DNA of 64,000 bases. Origin: Ampelocalamus luodianensis. Taxonomy: Eukaryota; Streptophyta; Magnoliopsida; Poales; Poaceae. The notes beneath the pieces are model-generated. The model did no database searches and was not told the origin of the DNA. It saw nothing but the letters and a program-made list of their open reading frames with translations. The position numbers and the translations under genes were made by a program. The stretch spans positions 29,953,539 to 30,017,538 of the forward strand of contig CM070636.1 of assembly GCA_036346255.1 (NCBI GenBank). The letters are read 5' to 3'. This document shows, one piece after another, positions 33,701 to 44,175 of this stretch. How positions within the stretch are numbered: position 1 is the stretch's first letter; the number at the start of each line of letters is the position of its first letter.

Positions 33701-35740
33701 CAGATGGTAAATACTAGAAACTAGGTAGCAATTACCAGAAACTATCAATTAGCAAAAGCAAATAAACAGCGGAGTAGTGAACGAACTTTAATATTAATTG
33801 TCTGAACTAAACAAAAAACATATATCAGATAGGTAGGTCTAGCATGTGTTCATCAGTGGCAGCCAATAATAGACTAGAGTGATTTTATCAAAAGCCTAAT
33901 GATATTGAAGCAATCAGTAACAATAGGTCAGCATGCATACATCATAGTTGAACCAATATTATAGGTGAACCCCTAGCAAAACACAAAAACATGATTGTGC
34001 CAACATAAAATTACAGGATTCTGAACACTAAAATTCTCAAACTATATTTACAAAAACATAAGACAAATACAAAATACTTATTCTAAGGCAGAAAAAAGAT
34101 AGATTCTTAGGCTAGGTGAACCCTACAAAAGACATATAAAAAAAACTTATTAAATATGTCAACAATGGAATTTGCACAAAAGTTGTACTAAAATTGCACA
34201 TTACCTAACACTATAATTTTAAATAAAATGGTGTGCAAGATGTAATTGGACATGTATTTTTCATATATAGGTTATTTCCATAGGTTTTTTTCCTTTTAAT
34301 AACCTTGATAGATCCCAACAGAAACAGGAAAAAAAATCTAGGCTAGACAACAAATATCCTAACCTTGGTGAACCCCTACTAAACTCATACAAACCTAATA
34401 AGATAAGAATAATAGTGAAAATTAGGAATTTGGCATGTACAAGAGACTCTTCATTGTAGCAAGTGTTGATTAAAAAACAGACATCTCTAAACTTGGCCAT
34501 GAAAAGGAATGAAAACAATGTAACCTGAGGTAGCTAATCTGTGCCTCATGTAATATGTGCTTTTTGGACTATTTGAACTCATGTGTACAAAAATCAGAAT
34601 TATTATCTAAATCATTGATATACTATGAATTTCCAAAGGCACTGGTAGGGACCAAGTTGTTCTTCATACAACGCAAGGAGACAAAAGATAACAACACACA
34701 AAAGATAACAAAAAAATTCTAAGCTAGACATTTTTTCCAAACTAGGTGAACCCCTACTGAACATAGAAAAAAATCAATTCTAACCTAGACAAACAAAAAA
34801 AAAAGCCAAAACTATCTAAACAAAAAATCCTAAAATTTTCCAAACTATCTGAACCCCTACTTAACATAGAAACGAAAAATCAATTCTAACATAGACAAAC
34901 AAAATCCTAAACCTTAGAATTTTCAGTAGTTTTGTACTGAAAATGCATAACACTTGGTACTATAAATCTAGTGTAAAAGGTATGCAAGTTTTAATAACCC
35001 AATTTTTTTTATAGTTTATAACCATAGGAATGTTTATACATATACAGACATATCACATAACTAAAGTCTACTTACAAAATTGCACGTAAGAAAACTAATA
35101 AATTGCACATGACTACCATGGAATGTTTGCTCACTTAATGGAAACACACAAGTACAATGGAAATACATACCTATGTGAAGGTTTTGCTACTAGCTTTGAA
35201 GAATCAACAGTAATGGCCTAGTTTCTATGAGAACAAACTAAGGTAAGATTGCAGTACGACATACATAGGAAAAAACATACTAAAATATGAACATCAAAAG
35301 TTGCAATCAATTTGTACTGAAATTGCATGCAAACTGGTATTGCAAATTAAATTCAAATGGTACGGAACTTCTAAGATGGTAGTTATTATAACCTAAATGT
35401 TTTCTAAGTTTAGGAATTTTTTTCTAACCTAGACAAACTTTTATCGAATTGGATGACCCCCAACATAGGACTGAAACAAAAAAAATCTATCAAAGATAAA
35501 ATTTAACCAAAATTTTTGAACCCAACTAAAGGACTGAACAAAAGAATTTTTCTAACCAAGATAAAATTTTACCAAAATTTGTGAACCCTAACAAAAAAAA
35601 CTAAGGGAAAAAGACATCTAAAGGAAGATAAAAAAATAGATCATGGAGGTCTTTCTTAAAGCAACTTTCAACATGTTTAGAGAAGTTTCAACAAGTTTCA
35701 TAAAAAATCAAACAAAAGCAAAAATAAGTTTCACAAAGAA
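33701..35740. repeat. AT-rich block with degenerate GTGAACCCCTA repeats
   Basis: GTGAACCCCTACTAAAC-like motifs occur near 33965, 34118, 34366, 34743, 34848, 35452 and 35580, and CTAACCTAGACAAAC-like motifs near 34780, 34885 and 35425. 34737-34800 and 34837-34905 form a clear local duplication. No gene is seen on either strand. Confidence 0.5.
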
Positions 35741-36112
35741 TCAAATCCAGGCATACCTGACGGCCTCGTAGGCCAAGAGCACCAAGCCGCCTACATACTC
35801 CACGTCCGGCGTCTGCAGCCCTGCTCGAGCGAGTCCATGACCGCCTAACTCACCATCCACCGTCATGCTCAGGGCAGCCCATGAACACACGCTCGTCACC
35901 CAACAGTCGTACCTGCATTCACTATCCATCCGTCGCAACACTTGGGAAGCCCATGCTCATCGCCTGTATTGTGTCGCACACATACAAATTTTTGTACATG
36001 TATCTAATCTTATGATATGTTCCTATATGGTATTCTGTGTAACCGTGTTCATGCCAACCAAGTTCTCCTCCCTTGCGTCCTAGGTACGTCCTACCATTCC
36101 ATTCCTGATCTC
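35741..36112. other. GC-rich segment of unknown origin
   Basis: 35741-35950 is far richer in G and C than its surroundings and has an open minus-strand frame (TVDGELGGHGLARAGLQTPDVEYVGGLVLL) that ends at a donor-like GTATGCC. It could be an exon remnant. I do not recognise it. The rest to 36112 shows nothing. Confidence 0.3.
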
Positions 36113-36402
36113 TTCTCTATAAAGTCTCGAAGCAGTGGCTGCTTGTGCCTTTACAACCGGCTTCATATATATATATATTGTTCGTAGTCCCTAGCCACTT
36201 TTTGGGTCGTGAGGAGGATGAGACAGCAGCCACAGGCAACCTCATCGAGCCTGCAAGTTCAAGAAGTATGGTTGCCAGGAGAGCGCGTGGACATCCAATT
36301 ACCTAGATGTCATCGATAGGTAATTGGACTTGACATCAAGGAATGATTGGTTATTGATACATGAATTGAACCACCTCTTAGTCGACTGCGCTACCGCGCT
36401 GG
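36113..36402. repeat. Left inverted arm flanking element E
   Basis: It is the reverse complement of 46565-46914 with scattered differences. Shared blocks include TTCTCTATAAAGTCTC, GTGAGGAGGAT, GGAGAGCGCGTGG and GGACTTGACATCAAGGAATG. It has a short (AT)n where the right arm has a long one. It ends exactly at the E LTR (36403). Confidence 0.75.
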
Positions 36403-38758
36403 ATTGTCGAACCGGAGCGAAGGATCCACGCTATGTTCGTAAAGTGGCGTGGATATTAGTGGATGACCTCCACTAGTTGAATGGTGAAGGATATCCTCCT
36501 AACACTTGGCTAAAAGCCCAATTTTACCATAGGATTATCCATCCTAAAATATCTGTTGAACACATTTTATAAATCAAAAACAATTCTAACTTAGAGTGGC
36601 TTTGCTAGCATGTCCATGACCGCGGACGCGGCTATTCGAATAGTTTTACACTCTGCAGAGTTTGTACAGCTTTACCCACACGAGATAATATGCTTATAAT
36701 GTCGGCCAATACACGCTTCCGAGGGCGTGTGACTAAGCAATTACCATGAGGCCTTTACAAAGTAGTGTCTTAATGTATTCATGCCCGCTAAGGTTTCGCT
36801 ACCATTGGACTAACCATCCTCCGGGAGCCCCCTCTTGCGCCAGGTGGGACTAATGTCTAACCAACACCCACACATACAACATAGCACAAATAACACTAAG
36901 ACCCACAAATTATTTAGCCAAATCCTGCCCACACAGGACATGTGGTGGTACGGCGTGCAAAATACGCTCAAAGACCGGTCCTTAGCGACTCGGGCCACTT
37001 TCAATTAAAACCACAGGTCGTAATCCTAACTGTGATTAGGCCGTGCATGAACTGCACCCACCATCCATCCATCTCTTAAGTCCAAACCCATTTTGTTTTA
37101 TTTAGAGTAAAAACCTCTTTATAAACCTTTCGTGATAAAACAATACCACAGAAACACATTTTAAATTAAGTTGTAAAGATTTGACTAAATTCTCCCAAAT
37201 TTGTAAATGTTATCTAAGCAAGGCTAAGCATTTGACAAATTTTATCTAAGGTGTCAAGGTATTCAGGTTTGATAATCAAATTGGCCATACCAAGGAGTTT
37301 GGAATAACTATGCATGCAATAGTAATTTGAAAACAGTAAATAAATACTTTAAAACAAAAGGAACAATATGATCAATAGTGTAACTTGCCTTCGTTGAAGT
37401 TTTTAAACTCTAAATCGTCGGAAGGATCTAACTCTCCGGAGTCGTCGAAGTCTATACGCAAAAATACGACAAATTCAAATTCAAATTCAAATAAATTCAA
37501 AAACTCAGCTCAAATGAACTCTAAACTGAATTATTTTGGTTTAAATATCTAGATTATGATTTTAGATAAATTTTGCAACTTGAATCACCCAATTTGGAGT
37601 TAGTATGCAAAAGTTATGAATTTTAGAAGTTTTAAACTAAATTCTGAAATTTATTGATTTACTGAATTATTTTTCTACTGGAAATTCCATTTATTGCGCA
37701 ATGCTGACGCCAGTGAGGAATTTCCGGGAATTAAAAGAAATGAATTAATTTTTCTGACATGTGGAACCCACTGGTAAGTGACATGTGGACCCCACTGGTA
37801 AGTGATCGAATTTTTCGGCGGTGCGGTGATGCCGATGGTACAAGCGGTGAGAGTCGATGGAGCTCCCGTGGCGTCGAATCGAGAAGAAGCTCCAGGTCGC
37901 GGCAAAGAAACTCAAAATCGGGGGCTACGGCGAGGTGAAGGGTACCGGGTGGTGGCGGCGTGTTCGATGAGTCGAGGGCACCTCGTGCTCCCTTTATAGG
38001 GCGAAGGAGGCGGGTGGTGGAGATCGTGTCTTGTGCGCGCGGCGGTAGTGGCGAGATTCCGCGATTGTGGGCACGAAAAAGGAAAACGAACGGAAGTGGG
38101 CGGCGTGATGAGGTCTTCAATGCGCGTGATGGCGAGGGGAGGGGAAGAGAAGCGCGGAGTTGGAGCTCGGTTGTGCGGCTTAATGGCGGCGATTCTTGGC
38201 GCGGGCCGTGCGGGACGAAGGTGAGGAAGACGAGGATCTTTGGCCGTCCGATTTTAATCGGACGGTGGATATAAGGCATCACGAACCGTAGGCGGGTGGC
38301 CGCGGCTGGTCGATCTCGATCTAATGGTTGAGATATAACGCGGGGTACGATAAGTGGGGATCGGGAGCAGCCGTTTGATTTTAATCCAACGGTTGGGGAC
38401 GATGGCGCGACGATGCGGGCGTCGCGTGTGGAAAGGGGCGTGGGCGTAGTGGGTTTCGGCCCAAACACTGTTGGAAGATTTTGTTTCGATTTCTGATTTA
38501 ATTAATTGCTGATAATTCATTTAGGCTTTAGAATATAGTACATTAAGTCCAAAATTTTTGACAAAATTCACAGAAATTCTCTGGAGCATTTAGGACCTAA
38601 GAAAAATATTTCCAGCTATTATCTGGTAATAGATTTTGCACATAAATTTATTTTAGCTTTAATTTGGTTAAGGAAAAGTTTTTAAAAAAATTCCACAAAA
38701 ATCCAATAAAATATTTAAACCTTAATTTCAACTGGAATTTGAAATTTGGGTCATTACA
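36403..38758 (-). repeat. 3' LTR of element E (left)
   Basis: Read on the minus strand it starts TGTAATGACCC at 38758 after the purine tract and ends at 36403 (GGTTCGACA). A TATA element is at 37991-37998. A donor-like AAG/GCAAGTTAC is at 37388. GGCTATTCGAATAG and AACTCTGCAGAGT motifs lie at about 36630-36660. Compared with the right LTR it lacks about 450 bases near its 3' end (equivalent to 44205-44655). Confidence 0.88.
37991..37998 (-). promoter_or_regulatory. TATA element in LTR E
   Basis: On the minus strand it reads TATAAAGG within CCTATAAAGGGAGCACG, about 760 bases into the LTR. In the other LTR the same element (46557-46564) is the last sequence kept before the break. Confidence 0.55.
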
Positions 38759-38778
38759 AACCTACCCCTTAAAGGGAA
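38759..38778 (-). other. Polypurine tract of element E
   Basis: On the minus strand, CCCTTTAAGGGGTAGGTT lies directly before the LTR start at 38758. Confidence 0.7.
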
Positions 38779-39260
38779 TCTCGACCCAGATTCGGACTTG
38801 AATTAGCAAGCGGATCGGGGTAGTTGGCCTTGAGTTCTTCACTCTCCCACGTGGCTTCGCTTTCTGGATGGTGACTCCACTGCACCTTGTACGATCTGAT
38901 GATTCTGCTTCTGGTAACACGTTCTGCGACATCCAGAATTTTAATCGGTCGTTCCACGTAGGTGAGATCTTCTTGAAGGTCAAAGCTTTCCAGAAAGGTA
39001 TGGTCTTCCGGTTCTCGCAGGCATTTCTTTAATTGCGACACGTGGGAGACGTTATGTACTGCTGACAGGGCTTCTGGCAGCTCTAGCTGATAAGCTACTT
39101 CTCCACGCTTTGCCAAGATCTTGTATGGCCCGATATACCTGGGTGCAAGTTTTCCTTTTGTCTGGAATCGCCTTACACCTCTGAGTGGGGTAACTCTGAG
39201 GTAGACAACATCTCCTACCTCAAAGCTTAGTTGCCTCCGACGGTTATCGGCATAACTCTT
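38769..39260 (-). pseudogene. Integrase C-terminus and chromodomain of element E
   Basis: The minus-strand frame gives GEVAYQLELPEALSAVHNVSHVSQLKKCL (end of GPY/F region), LTYVERPIKILD and the chromodomain IIRSYKVQWSHHPESEATWESEELKANYPD, then a stop at 38769. Upstream to about 39260, in another frame, is YRRQLSFEVGDVVYLRVTPL and LAPRYIGPYKIL. The break between the two lies near 39117. Arrangement and motifs match plant chromoviruses. Confidence 0.85.
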
Positions 39261-40130
39261 TTGTCGGGATTGGGCTACTGAGCGCTCTTGTATGGTTTCA
39301 CTTTGCTTTCTTCTTTGATCAATTCAGGTCCAAGGAGGCGACGTTCTCCTACCTCATCCCAAAGGAGCGGGTTCGACATTTCTACCATCTGAGCCTCGAA
39401 TGGAGCCATCTCGCAAAGCGGCTTGGTAGCTATTATTGTATGAGAACTCCGCATAGGAAGATCCTTGTCCCAACCTTTTCAAGTCTAATGCACACGCTCA
39501 AGCATATCTTCAAGAAATTGGTTGGTGCGTTCTGTTTGACCATCGGTGCAGGGGTGATCTGCCGTCTTGAAATTGAGTCGGTTCCCAAGGCTTCATGCGA
39601 TTTTCCGAACCGAGAGGTGAGCGAGAACCTCGGTCGACACAATCTTTTGGGTACTCCATGCGAGCGGACAATTACGGCCATGTACAATTACGCTAGCTTG
39701 TTTGCTCTGGTAGGTGATCTTGGCAGAATAAAGTGAGCTACTTTAGTTAACCGGTCAATTACTACCCGGATGAGTCATATCCCGATTGGGTCCTGGGAAG
39801 TCCGGTGATGAAATCCATACCTACTTCTTCCCACTTCCACTCGGGAATTGGCAGTGGCTGCAACAAACTAGCGGGTCTTTGGTGCTCTGCCTTGACTCTT
39901 TGGCAAACATCACAACGAGCGACGAAATCAGCAATTTCATGCTTCATGCTGACCCACCAATATTTTTCTTTTAGATCCTGGTACATTTTGGTGCTGCTAG
40001 GATGAATGGAGTATGGCGACTCATGAGCTTCTTTCAAGATCGAATTCTTTATCTCCTGGCAGTTAGGTACACAGGATCACGGTTCCCAAACCACACTATT
40101 CCTTGCTCATCCTCAGAGAAACCTGAAGCT
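39261..40130 (-). pseudogene. Integrase zinc and core domains of element E
   Basis: The zinc domain is at 40037-39762 (HESPYSIHPSSTKMYQDLKEKYWW and CDVCQRVKAEHQRPA, giving HHCC), followed by the first catalytic Asp in EVGMDFITGLPRTQSGYDS. The remainder (39760-39430) is split across frames: VIVRSHGVPK, LTSRFGKSHEALGT, then a broken stretch where the catalytic Glu should be. It is not functional. Confidence 0.82.
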
Positions 40131-40462
40131 TTGCCTCTTCTCATATTCTTCTTGATTTCTTGGATGTCTTCATCTTCTAATTGTGTTGTTCTGATCTGAT
40201 CTTGAAGAGTCGGTTGAAACTCTAAGGCGTATACACAACCTTGATTGACAATTTCTAGGTTCAGTATTGCAATTCCTCATCTGACTCTGGTTGATTTCGT
40301 TATGCAGTGATGGTGTTGCAATAGGCCTTCTGCTCAAGGCGTCGCCACAACATTGGCTTTGCGGATGATAATGGATTACGAGGTCATAATCCTTTATTAA
40401 CTCCGACCATCTTCTTTGTCGGAGGTTGAGCTCGGATTTGCGTGAAAATGTATTTCGGGCTT

Positions 40463-40890
40463 TTATGAGTGCGTGAAAATATCACAGCGGTTACTAATGA
40501 GATAATGTCGCCAGATTTTCAGAGCATGCACAATTGCGGCTAATTCCAAATCATGAGTCGGATAATTCCCTTCATGCGGCCTCAACTGCCGGGATGCATA
40601 AGCTACAACCTTGCCTTCCTGCATCAGTACACAACCGAGGCCTTGATGGGATGCGTCACAGAATATCTCAAAGTCCTTGCGGATGTCCAGTAATATTAAC
40701 ACCGGTGCTGAGACTAGCCTCTTTTTCAGCTCTTGGAAGCTTTCTTCACATGCGCTTGATCATTCAAACTTCTTTTCTTTCTTTAGAAGTTGAGTCATGG
40801 GTTTTGCAAGTTTAGAGAAACCCTCGATGAACCGACGATAATAGTCTGCCAGTCCCAGAAAACTTCTCACCTCGGTGACTGATTTGGGCT
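40463..40890 (-). pseudogene. RNase H and RT thumb of element E
   Basis: FEIFCDASHQGLGCVLMQEGKVVAYASRQLRPHEGNYPTHDLELAAIVHALKIWRHYL is the RNase H block with the catalytic Asp in CDAS and Glu in DLEL. It stops being readable after CDIFTHS, where TDH is expected. The thumb region to 40890 is present with shifts (FSKLAK-like, FIEGFSKLAKPMTQLLKK region by position). It lies directly downstream of RT, as in Ty3/gypsy Pol. Confidence 0.8.
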
Positions 40891-41480
40891 GTTTCTAGTC
40901 CATTACTGCCTCCACCTTGGCGGGGTCTACTGCAATTCCTCCTGCGGATACAATATGTCCAAGGAATGCAACTTGACTTAGCCAGAATTCACTTTTGCTG
41001 AACTTGGCATAAAGTTGGTGCTCCCTGAGCTTGCCAAGGATCATCCGGAGATGCTGTTCATGTTCTTCTTCATCCTTTGAATAGATGAGGATGTCGTCGA
41101 TGAAGACGACTACGAATTTATCCAGGAATTCCATAAACACTTTGTTCATCATATTCATGAAGTAGGCAGGGGCGTTGGTTAGTCCGAAGGACATTACTAT
41201 AAATTCATACAGTCCATATCTGGTGGTGAAGGCGGTCTTCGGGATATCTTCCGGTCTGATCTTCAGTTGGTGATAACCGGATCTCGAATCAATCTTTGAA
41301 AAACACTTGCTCCCTTCAAGCGATCGAGCGGATCATCAATTCGGGCAACGATATTTGTTCTTGATTGTTACTTCGTTGAGTGATCATGTCGACGCACATT
41401 CTCATACTATTATCTTTCTTCTTGACAAATAGTACTGGGCTCCCATGGTGAGGAACGGGTCGAATGTACCCTTTGTAGCG
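40891..41480 (-). pseudogene. Reverse transcriptase palm of element E
   Basis: MSFGLTNAPAYFMNMMNKVFMEFLDKFVVVFIDDILIYSKDEEEH carries the catalytic FIDD in place of YxDD, as is common in this group. It is followed by LGHIVSAGGIAVDPAKVEAV. Upstream, 41200-41480 is out of frame but still shows the SRSGYHQLKI-type block at about 41290 and the start of RT. Shifts near 41300 and 41400 inactivate it. Confidence 0.85.
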
Positions 41481-41790
41481 ACTCTTCAATTTGTTTCTTT
41501 AGTTCTGCTAACTCGTTGGCTGGCATTCTGTAGGGCCGCTTCGAGATCGGAGCTGTCCCGGGGACTAGATCAATTAGGAACATGATGTCCCTATCCGGTG
41601 GCATGCCGGGTAGATCATCTGGAAAGACGTCGGGATACTCACGTGCCACGGGTATATCTTCAAGTTTCACTTCCTTCAAACTGGTGAGTATGGAACTTCC
41701 TCCGGTTCGAGTCTTGGGTTTGAATTCAACAGATAGGCCTTGATCATTTGTGAGGGTGATGGACCTATTGCGCGATCTATTTGACCGTGG
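41410..41790 (-). pseudogene. Protease-RT linker of element E
   Basis: EVKLEDIPVAREYPDVFPDDLPGMPPDRDI followed by LIDLVPGTAPISKRPYRMPANELAELKKQIEESL is the conserved lead-in to reverse transcriptase of chromoviruses. The frame then loses register (QRVHSTRSSPW). Confidence 0.82.
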
Positions 41791-41796
41791 TTTTGG

Positions 41797-43240
41797 CTAG
41801 CCATCCATTCCAAGTATTACATCCGGACCTTGGGAGTGTAAAAGTATCGATCTGCTAGAAAGGATATAGGATATCTCAAGAGTAAGATTTGGGCATAAAC
41901 AATTGGTTCTCATTTCGAGCAGGGAATGAATTATCATGGGAGTAGCTAAAGAGGATATAGGTAACCCATATGTTCCCACAAATTTATATGACACAAAAGA
42001 GTGTGAAGCTCCAGAATCAAATAGGACAGATGCTGGTATCGAATTAACTAGGAACGTACCGAGAACAACATCTGGTGCTGCCTGAGCTTCCTCGGCGGTG
42101 ACATGGTTCACCCGTCCCTTAGTGAACTGGCCTGCTGGTCTGGTGATGCCGGTAGCGGGGACTCCTGAGGTTGGCCTTGCTGGTGCTATACCTTGTTGCT
42201 TCTTTGGGCATTTATTGGCATAATGCCCTGTCTCGTTGCAGTGGAAGCACGTGACTCCGGAAGCTGAGGAGGTAAAGTGCTTCTGCGGAAACTGTCCTCC
42301 CGATGAAGTGCCACGGAAGTTGGAGGGGTTGGAGCGCTGTGGCGGTGCCGGAGTGCGTGACGTGGAAGATTGAAACTTCCCACGTTGCTGCGGTTGCGGT
42401 GTGGAGATGCGAGGTTTGGGCAGACCTCCTGCGTTGAACCTCTGAGCAGCCATTCTCCGCTTGCGGTTCTCCATTTCCATGTGCTTGGCCTCCCGCTCGA
42501 TTGCTTTATCCACCAAGCTGAAGTCGGTGAAATTACGAAATAAGTTGAGCAGAGATATCGTCATTCAATCCCTCCGGGAACCTTTCTTGTCTTTCCTCAT
42601 CTCTCGCTCGTCGGTTGGGGCGTAGCGGGCGGAGTTGATTGAAGCGGTGAAGATACTCATTCACGAGCAGTTGCCTGGCGAGCGCGTGGAATTCCTTTTC
42701 TTTAATGTCATCATCCTGCCGGAATGTGTGCATGACGGAAGGCTTGCACAAAGTTGTCCCATGAAATGGTTTGAGCATCATTATGGCGATCGATAATTAT
42801 CCCACCATTCGGATGCGGGACCATGGAGTTGGTGAGAGGCAAACAAAACCCTCTCACAATCGGAACATCGCATGATGTCCAACTTCTTTCAGATGGCTCG
42901 GGCCGCCATCGGCATCCATCGGTTCGATCTTTTGAGAAAGTCGGCGGACACATCCTTATAAACTCCAACATGGTCAACCTCTGGTTGTGCGGGGGTGGGG
43001 CCGGAGCTGCTGCTGCTGTAGTGGCACGAGTGTTACGAGCGTTCTGCGATGGTAGGCAAGAAGGTCAATCGGATGGTCCGATTTGCCATCATCTGGCGCC
43101 GATCGGTCATTGCGGCGGTGGCGGCGTGCGAACGTGGTTATCTGGTGATCCGCATGATCGTTTCCTTATCTGGTGGCGCTGCTGCTGCCATTGCCGTTCC
43201 TGCGGGTGGTCACCATCTGCGGGATCCTCCAAGGATTTAG
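41797..43240 (-). pseudogene. Gag and protease of element E
   Basis: 42564-41797 reads from a basic linker (NRKRRMAAQRFNAGGLPKPR) through the CCHC knuckle CFHCNETGHYANKCP to protease with the active site VLFDSGASHSFVS and a second block near 41810 (DVILGMDG). The capsid region upstream (43000-42540) is broken into several frames, with remnants such as VLFASHQL, SEWWDNY, ISWDNFVQAFRHAHIPAG. Its start is not certain. Protease and gag are fused in one frame, the usual state in this group. Confidence 0.82.
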
Positions 43241-43431
43241 AGGAGATAGCAAGTAATTCTAAGGGGGATAAATCTAAAATAGCTCAAGAACCAATAAACA
43301 CACATCAAAGAACCAACTTTTCAAAATAGTTCCTTTATTCATTTATTTTATTAATGTATTATGGCTATCACATGGGTATTTGATAGCTCATAATTCGCAG
43401 CTAAGTTACGAACTAAAGAAAAAGTAAATAT

Positions 43432-44016
43432 CTATGGGGTGGATGGGGTGTATTCGGGGGAATTGTTGGTACTGCCTTGGCCTGATTTGTAACTAGCCAG
43501 CTCCTCTTCGACTGCCTTCAGTCTCGCTTCTGTATACTCTAAACTATCCTGGGTAGTACGCAAGTCGTCCAAGGCGTTTCCGTAGGCATAGTCCAGTGCC
43601 TTTGTTAAGTCCACCTGGTGCGTCAGCTCGGGGGAGTCTTCTTCGTTGGCGGTGCGGAAGACGCTGTCGAGTCGAGTCGGAAGATGCATCGGGTAATAGT
43701 GAAACCCGGTGCCGTTGAGGTAGCGGTCGTAGGTATGACGGAGTCGACGAACTGCTTCTCTCGCTGCATCCTGGATGCCATCCGCGAAGGTGTCACGCCT
43801 GATCGGAGCGTGGAAGGTGTGGAAGACCGTGTTCGGCGACAGGTCGGAGTAGATCAGTACTTCTACCCTCCAGAGACGTCGTTCTCCCACCTTGTACCGA
43901 TAGCCCTGGAACGTTGGCCTCTTCTTGTACTCCAAGTGTTGCATCACTTCCTAGAGAAGCTCGGCCCAGTATCCAGCAATGACTCCGTGAGAGATAGCGT
44001 CCGGTACCTCGGCCAT
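43432..44016 (-). pseudogene. Extra reading frame 5' of gag in element E
   Basis: The best start is the ATG at 44016 (MAEVPDAISHGVIAGYW), 140 bases from the primer site. An in-frame TAG at 43951-43953 (codon 22) is followed by 171 open codons to a TAG at 43432. Recognisable parts are QHLEYKKRPTFQGYRYKV, a middle region with RRDTFADGIQDAAREAVRRLRHTYDRYL, and a C-terminal helical, probably coiled-coil segment (LDDLRTTQDSLEYTEARLKAVEEELASYKS). It has the same sense as gag and is separate from it. I find no match to gag, pol or env. I have a general memory of similar hypothetical proteins in grass repeats but no known function. Confidence 0.6.
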
Positions 44017-44157
44017 CTACAATTTTGAGGAATAGACGACTCAGTAACCGTTTTTAAAGAGAAGGGTTGAGAGATGACTCTGGATAGACTCAAAATAGTT
44101 TTAATTTTTGAAAATAAGTCCTTAGGCATTTGTGGGGCCACGACATACAATCGATAT

Positions 44158-44170
44158 GGCTCTGATACCA
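44158..44170 (-). other. Primer-binding site of element E
   Basis: On the minus strand it reads TGGTATCAGAGCC, five bases after the 5' LTR end. It is complementary to initiator tRNA-Met. Confidence 0.9.
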
Positions 44171-44175
44171 CTTTT

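Noticed and set aside
36365..36402. tRNA-like boxes on the minus strand (TAGCGCAGTCG and GGTTCAATTC)
   Set aside because: The A-like and B-like boxes are only about ten bases apart, no cloverleaf can be folded, and the inverted copy on the right lacks them.
38030..38280. Possible host exon in a GC-rich stretch
   Set aside because: It is part of the U3/R region of the E LTR by position between polypurine tract and TATA.
37731..38468. 245-codon minus-strand frame in LTR E
   Set aside because: It spans the LTR promoter and TATA element and is not open in the other LTR; the length follows from high GC.
43618..44028. 136-codon plus-strand frame
   Set aside because: It is antisense to the extra frame of element E, whose minus-strand reading is in the sense of the element and has protein-like composition.
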